A DNA stretch of 23,136 nt, taken from the NCBI GenBank assembly GCA_017620055.1, contig JAFZRD010000040.1:1-23136 (forward strand). Reading direction: 5' to 3'. This DNA comes from Lachnospiraceae bacterium. GTDB taxonomy: Bacteria > Bacillota_A > Clostridia > Lachnospirales > Lachnospiraceae. The translations under genes and the position numbers were made by a program. The notes under the pieces were generated by a model that saw only the letters and a list, made by a program, of their open reading frames with translations, had not been told where the DNA came from and ran no database searches. Positions 20,862-23,136 of the stretch are shown piece by piece (within the stretch, counting starts at the first letter, position 1; every line of letters begins with the position of its first letter).

Positions 20862-22103
20862 CTACAGGCATATCACCGATGCGAGGCTTCCGCGGTTACC
20901 GTTGGTGCCCCTGTGTGAATAGTATTTCTCGGGATGGCACATCGTGCATTGTCCGATGATCCCGATGTTTTCTTCTTTGACACCGAGCATTGTGAATCGG
21001 TGCCTGACCACGCCTTTAAGATCGAGCATGAACTTGTCGTTCGTGCTTTCTTTTTTTGCGACGGGAGTGTAGTACTTCTTCGCTTCTTCGCCGATCAGGG
21101 CGGCCACCGCATCGATGACCTCGCCTCCGACTTCGAAGCAGCATTTTTCTATCGCGGGACCGATGGCGATACGTATGTTGGCGGGATCGGATCCGTGACT
21201 TGCGAATGCATCAACGGCGTTCTTCTCGATATCCGCGACGGTACTGCGCCATCCGCAGTGCACGGCGCCTATCACACCTTTTACGGGGTCCTGCATCAGC
21301 ACCGGAACACAGTCCGCGGTAAAGATCGCAAGCGGTACATCCGGAAGGGATGTTACATATCCGTCGCACTCGTTCATCTCACCTTTTCCGTACGCGGGAC
21401 GAAGATCGGATCTGTCGGCGATATGAACCTTGTTGCCGTGTACCTGCTTTCCGCACACAAAATCCTTTTGGTATATACCGGAAGATTCGAGAAACCTTCT
21501 CCAGTTTTCGGTCACGCGCGCGGGCTCGTCGCCCCTGTTCATCCCGAGATTGAGAGTGGAGAACATCCCGTCACTGACGCCCCCACACCTCGTGGAGAAT
21601 CCGTGAGGACATGTTATGAGAGGAGAATGCAGGGTATCAATATCGGTCGTAAGATCCTCATGCCTGACCAGTTTATCGCCTTTGTATTCGACGATCATGT
21701 CGATCCGCTCACGCCCTTCAAGCAGAGGCCCGATGAAATATCTGTCGCCTTCCCATGTCGGAAGGCTGAGTACCTTATCGGCGGCAACCCATGCAAGCTC
21801 GCCTTCTTCGCAGCTTTCCCTGAGAGTGCCGGAAAATCCCGTTGCCGAATACAGATACATATCCTCATCGTCCCATGTATCCGAAACAAACTTGACAACG
21901 CCGTGAAGGTGATACTTTGTCAGCGTCAGTCCGGTCTCCTCATACACTTCGCGGACCACGCATTCATCCGCGCTCTCGCCGTCCTCGAACTTGCCGCCGA
22001 CACCGATCCATTTGCCTTCGTTAAGGTCGTTCTCCTTCGAGATCCTGTGCAGCAGGAGATATTCGTTGTTGTCATTTCTGATGTAACAAAGTGTAGTGTT
22101 CAT
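20862..22103 (-). CDS. Nudix hydrolase fused to YfiH/PgeF (multicopper-oxidase-like) domain
   Basis: The protein has 413 residues and no signal peptide. Residues 1-150 are a MutT-type Nudix domain with a complete Nudix box: G37, E43, R51-E52, E55-E56 and G58 in the Gx5Ex7REUxEExGU pattern; such enzymes hydrolyse 8-oxo-dGTP or other nucleoside diphosphate derivatives. Residues about 160-413 are a YfiH/DUF152 domain with the metal-site residues H222 (KQVHG), C265 (TADC) and H282 (VHCGW), plus IGPAIEKCCFEVG and SHRGTNGNRG. YfiH relatives act as purine nucleoside phosphorylase/adenosine deaminase (LACC1 type) or remove wrongly built peptidoglycan precursors (PgeF). The start at 22103 is where the Nudix homology begins; the frame reaches 22235 but that would cross the extended -10. 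Being next to purA on the opposite strand fits a purine-related role, but only loosely. Confidence 0.92.
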   Translation of the reverse strand: MNTTLCYIRNDNNEYLLLHRISKENDLNEGKWIGVGGKFEDGESADECVVREVYEETGLTLTKYHLHGVVKFVSDTWDDEDMYLYSATGFSGTLRESCEEGELAWVAADKVLSLPTWEGDRYFIGPLLEGRERIDMIVEYKGDKLVRHEDLTTDIDTLHSPLITCPHGFSTRCGGVSDGMFSTLNLGMNRGDEPARVTENWRRFLESSGIYQKDFVCGKQVHGNKVHIADRSDLRPAYGKGEMNECDGYVTSLPDVPLAIFTADCVPVLMQDPVKGVIGAVHCGWRSTVADIEKNAVDAFASHGSDPANIRIAIGPAIEKCCFEVGGEVIDAVAALIGEEAKKYYTPVAKKESTNDKFMLDLKGVVRHRFTMLGVKEENIGIIGQCTMCHPEKYYSHRGTNGNRGSLASVICL

Positions 22104-22137
22104 GTTGTGTGATTTTCCCCGGAATGCTTTTTGAAAG

Positions 22138-22146
22138 ATTATATCA
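22138..22146 (-). promoter_or_regulatory. Extended -10 promoter of the Nudix-YfiH gene
   Basis: TGATATAAT on the minus strand (22146-22138) is a perfect -10 with TGn extension, identical to the one before the gene at 2174. No -35 is recognisable. The start is predicted near 22131, giving a leader of about 28 bases; only a GGGG at about 13 bases precedes the ATG. Confidence 0.55.
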
Positions 22147-22172
22147 TAATATGTTCCGATCACCTTATCATA

Positions 22173-22181
22173 TGGTACAAT
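22173..22181 (+). promoter_or_regulatory. Extended -10 promoter of the sortase gene, predicted leaderless
   Basis: TGGTACAAT is followed by exactly 7 bases and then the ATG at 22189. The 12 bases ATATGGTACAAT (22170-22181) are identical to those before the lipid kinase at 11312. A weak -35 (TTCCGA, 22154-22159) lies 16 bases upstream. Confidence 0.55.
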
Positions 22182-22188
22182 TATCATC

Positions 22189-23136
22189 ATGAAAACAAAG
22201 ATAGCGATCATCGTCATATTCATATCGGCATTCATTCTCGCCGTGGCCGGAGCCGCCGTTTACAAACGCACAGAGAGTCCGCCTTCCGGCGAAAATCACA
22301 CAGCCGCGGATCTGCCTCTTCCCGCTCCCGAACCGGAGGAGACTTACGAAAGTGATGAAAAGCCCACGGATGACAGGGAAGGCGAAGGCTTCTCCGAAGC
22401 CCTGGATGTTGTCATGCCGGAAACCCCTCCCGAGAGCGAGCCGAAGGTTCCGCTTCCGAAGTATGATGAACTCCTCGCGGTCAACCCGTATGTTGCGGGA
22501 TGGCTTAAGATCGATGATTCCGTTATAGATGTTCCGGTCGTATATACCCCGGGCAGTCAGAATTATTTTCTGCACAGGGATATTGAAGGGAAAGACAATT
22601 CCACGGGCACGCTGTTCATTGCGATAGACTGGGAGGACGGATACAACAATACTCTCGTATACGGTCATAACATGAAGGACGGCAGCGGATTCGGATCCCT
22701 GCAGAAGTTTGCCGATGAAAGCTACGGCAGGAGACATCCGTTCATACATTTCGATACGCTATACGAGGAGAAGGAATATGAACTGTACGGGGTCTTTTAT
22801 TCACAGATAGAAGAGGAAGAGCTCGAGACGGAGGAGGACCGCGAAGAAAAGGATAAGGCGATCGAGGAGGCCGGTATAGAACAGAAGGCCGAAGAAGAGG
22901 GTGTTACCGTCGAGATGATCGAACCGAAGGAACTCACCCTTGCGGACCTCGATCTTCACAGGGATTTCGGAGGAGAGGATATATACCGCGAGGAGAAGGA
23001 CGAGGACAACGGTCGTTTCAGATATTATTACTACACCGATCTGTCGGATAAAGCGGATTTTGATTATTATGCGAAGAATATTAAGGAACGTGCCATCTAC
23101 GATACCGGCGTCGAAGCCGAATGGGGCGATGAGTTC
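22189..23136 (+). CDS. srtB: Class B sortase, 3' end outside the window
   Basis: The frame is open from the ATG to the window edge, 316 residues, so the gene is cut before its stop. A membrane anchor (IAIIVIFISAFILAVAGAAV, about 5-24) is followed by an acidic Pro-rich linker (about 30-95). The sortase fold begins near 98 with YDELLAVNPYVAGWLKID and DVPVVYTPGSQNYFLHRD; the catalytic His is H160 in LVYGHNMKDGSGFG. Class B sortases join cell-surface proteins to peptidoglycan or assemble pili. The catalytic Cys (TLSTC) and Arg lie past the end. Residues about 208-275 are an unusual Glu-rich insertion between the FYSQ strand and RYYYYTDL. The domain then resumes with the usual IYDTGVE. The start lacks a ribosome site and sits 7 bases from a -10 box. 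Confidence 0.9.
   Translation, partial: MKTKIAIIVIFISAFILAVAGAAVYKRTESPPSGENHTAADLPLPAPEPEETYESDEKPTDDREGEGFSEALDVVMPETPPESEPKVPLPKYDELLAVNPYVAGWLKIDDSVIDVPVVYTPGSQNYFLHRDIEGKDNSTGTLFIAIDWEDGYNNTLVYGHNMKDGSGFGSLQKFADESYGRRHPFIHFDTLYEEKEYELYGVFYSQIEEEELETEEDREEKDKAIEEAGIEQKAEEEGVTVEMIEPKELTLADLDLHRDFGGEDIYREEKDEDNGRFRYYYYTDLSDKADFDYYAKNIKERAIYDTGVEAEWGDEF

Noticed and set aside
20934..22112. Long plus-strand open frame (392 codons) opposite the Nudix-YfiH gene
   Set aside because: The minus strand encodes complete Nudix and YfiH motifs over the same bases; the plus-strand translation has no recognisable domain and no ribosome site.
1..23136. CRISPR arrays, tRNA or rRNA genes, insertion sequences, prophage or toxin-antitoxin genes
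   Set aside because: No regularly spaced repeats, cloverleaf-like sequences, transposase or phage motifs were seen on reading both strands.

Overview
The window looks like the chromosome of a clostridial Firmicute, most likely a member of the Lachnospiraceae. The grounds are a GC content near one half, GGAGG-type ribosome sites, large numbers of hybrid kinases and GGDEF/HD-GYP proteins, a class B sortase, an ECF transporter S component, DegV proteins and DUF1836. The assignment is by gene content only. Nearly every base is coding; no gap between genes exceeds about 200 bases. I see no tRNA, rRNA, CRISPR array, insertion sequence or phage gene.

Bases 1-9852 are a tight, same-strand signalling block: the tail of an upstream signalling protein, a two-domain response regulator without a DNA-binding output, a membrane acyltransferase, a REC-GGDEF-pseudoREC-HD-GYP protein that could both make and break cyclic-di-GMP, a membrane hybrid kinase ending in a phosphotransfer domain, and a second membrane hybrid kinase whose C-terminus is a complete DegV (fatty-acid-binding) protein. 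The last three genes abut or overlap by a few bases, so they are probably expressed together. The kinase-DegV fusion is the most unusual protein here: it suggests a phosphorelay tied to fatty-acid state, with cyclic-di-GMP as output.

Bases 9859-11196, on the minus strand, hold an SPFH/band 7 membrane scaffold protein and a small membrane-anchored partner. Their probable terminator lies inside the end of the convergent kinase-DegV gene. Bases 11312-15769 run on the plus strand: a YegS/BmrU-type lipid kinase, a patatin-like lipase and a secreted SASA-type acetylesterase, all overlapping, then a cytoplasmic sugar-binding-protein-like sensor fused to GGDEF. A hairpin at 15761-15784 carries the stop codons of both that gene and the convergent DUF1836 gene.

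From 16385 on, DUF1836 and a stand-alone DegV gene diverge from a region with two inverted repeats. A MATE transporter (minus) diverges from purA, which has a consensus promoter followed at once by a terminator-like hairpin. purA is followed by an ECF S component whose last codons and stop lie in a REP-like palindrome. A Nudix-YfiH fusion (minus) diverges from a class B sortase that runs off the window end. Three promoters (lipid kinase, MATE, sortase) have a -10 box exactly 7 bases before the ATG, predicting leaderless mRNAs. Lipid and fatty-acid themes recur (acyltransferase, two DegV proteins, lipid kinase, patatin, SPFH), but a shared pathway is inference.
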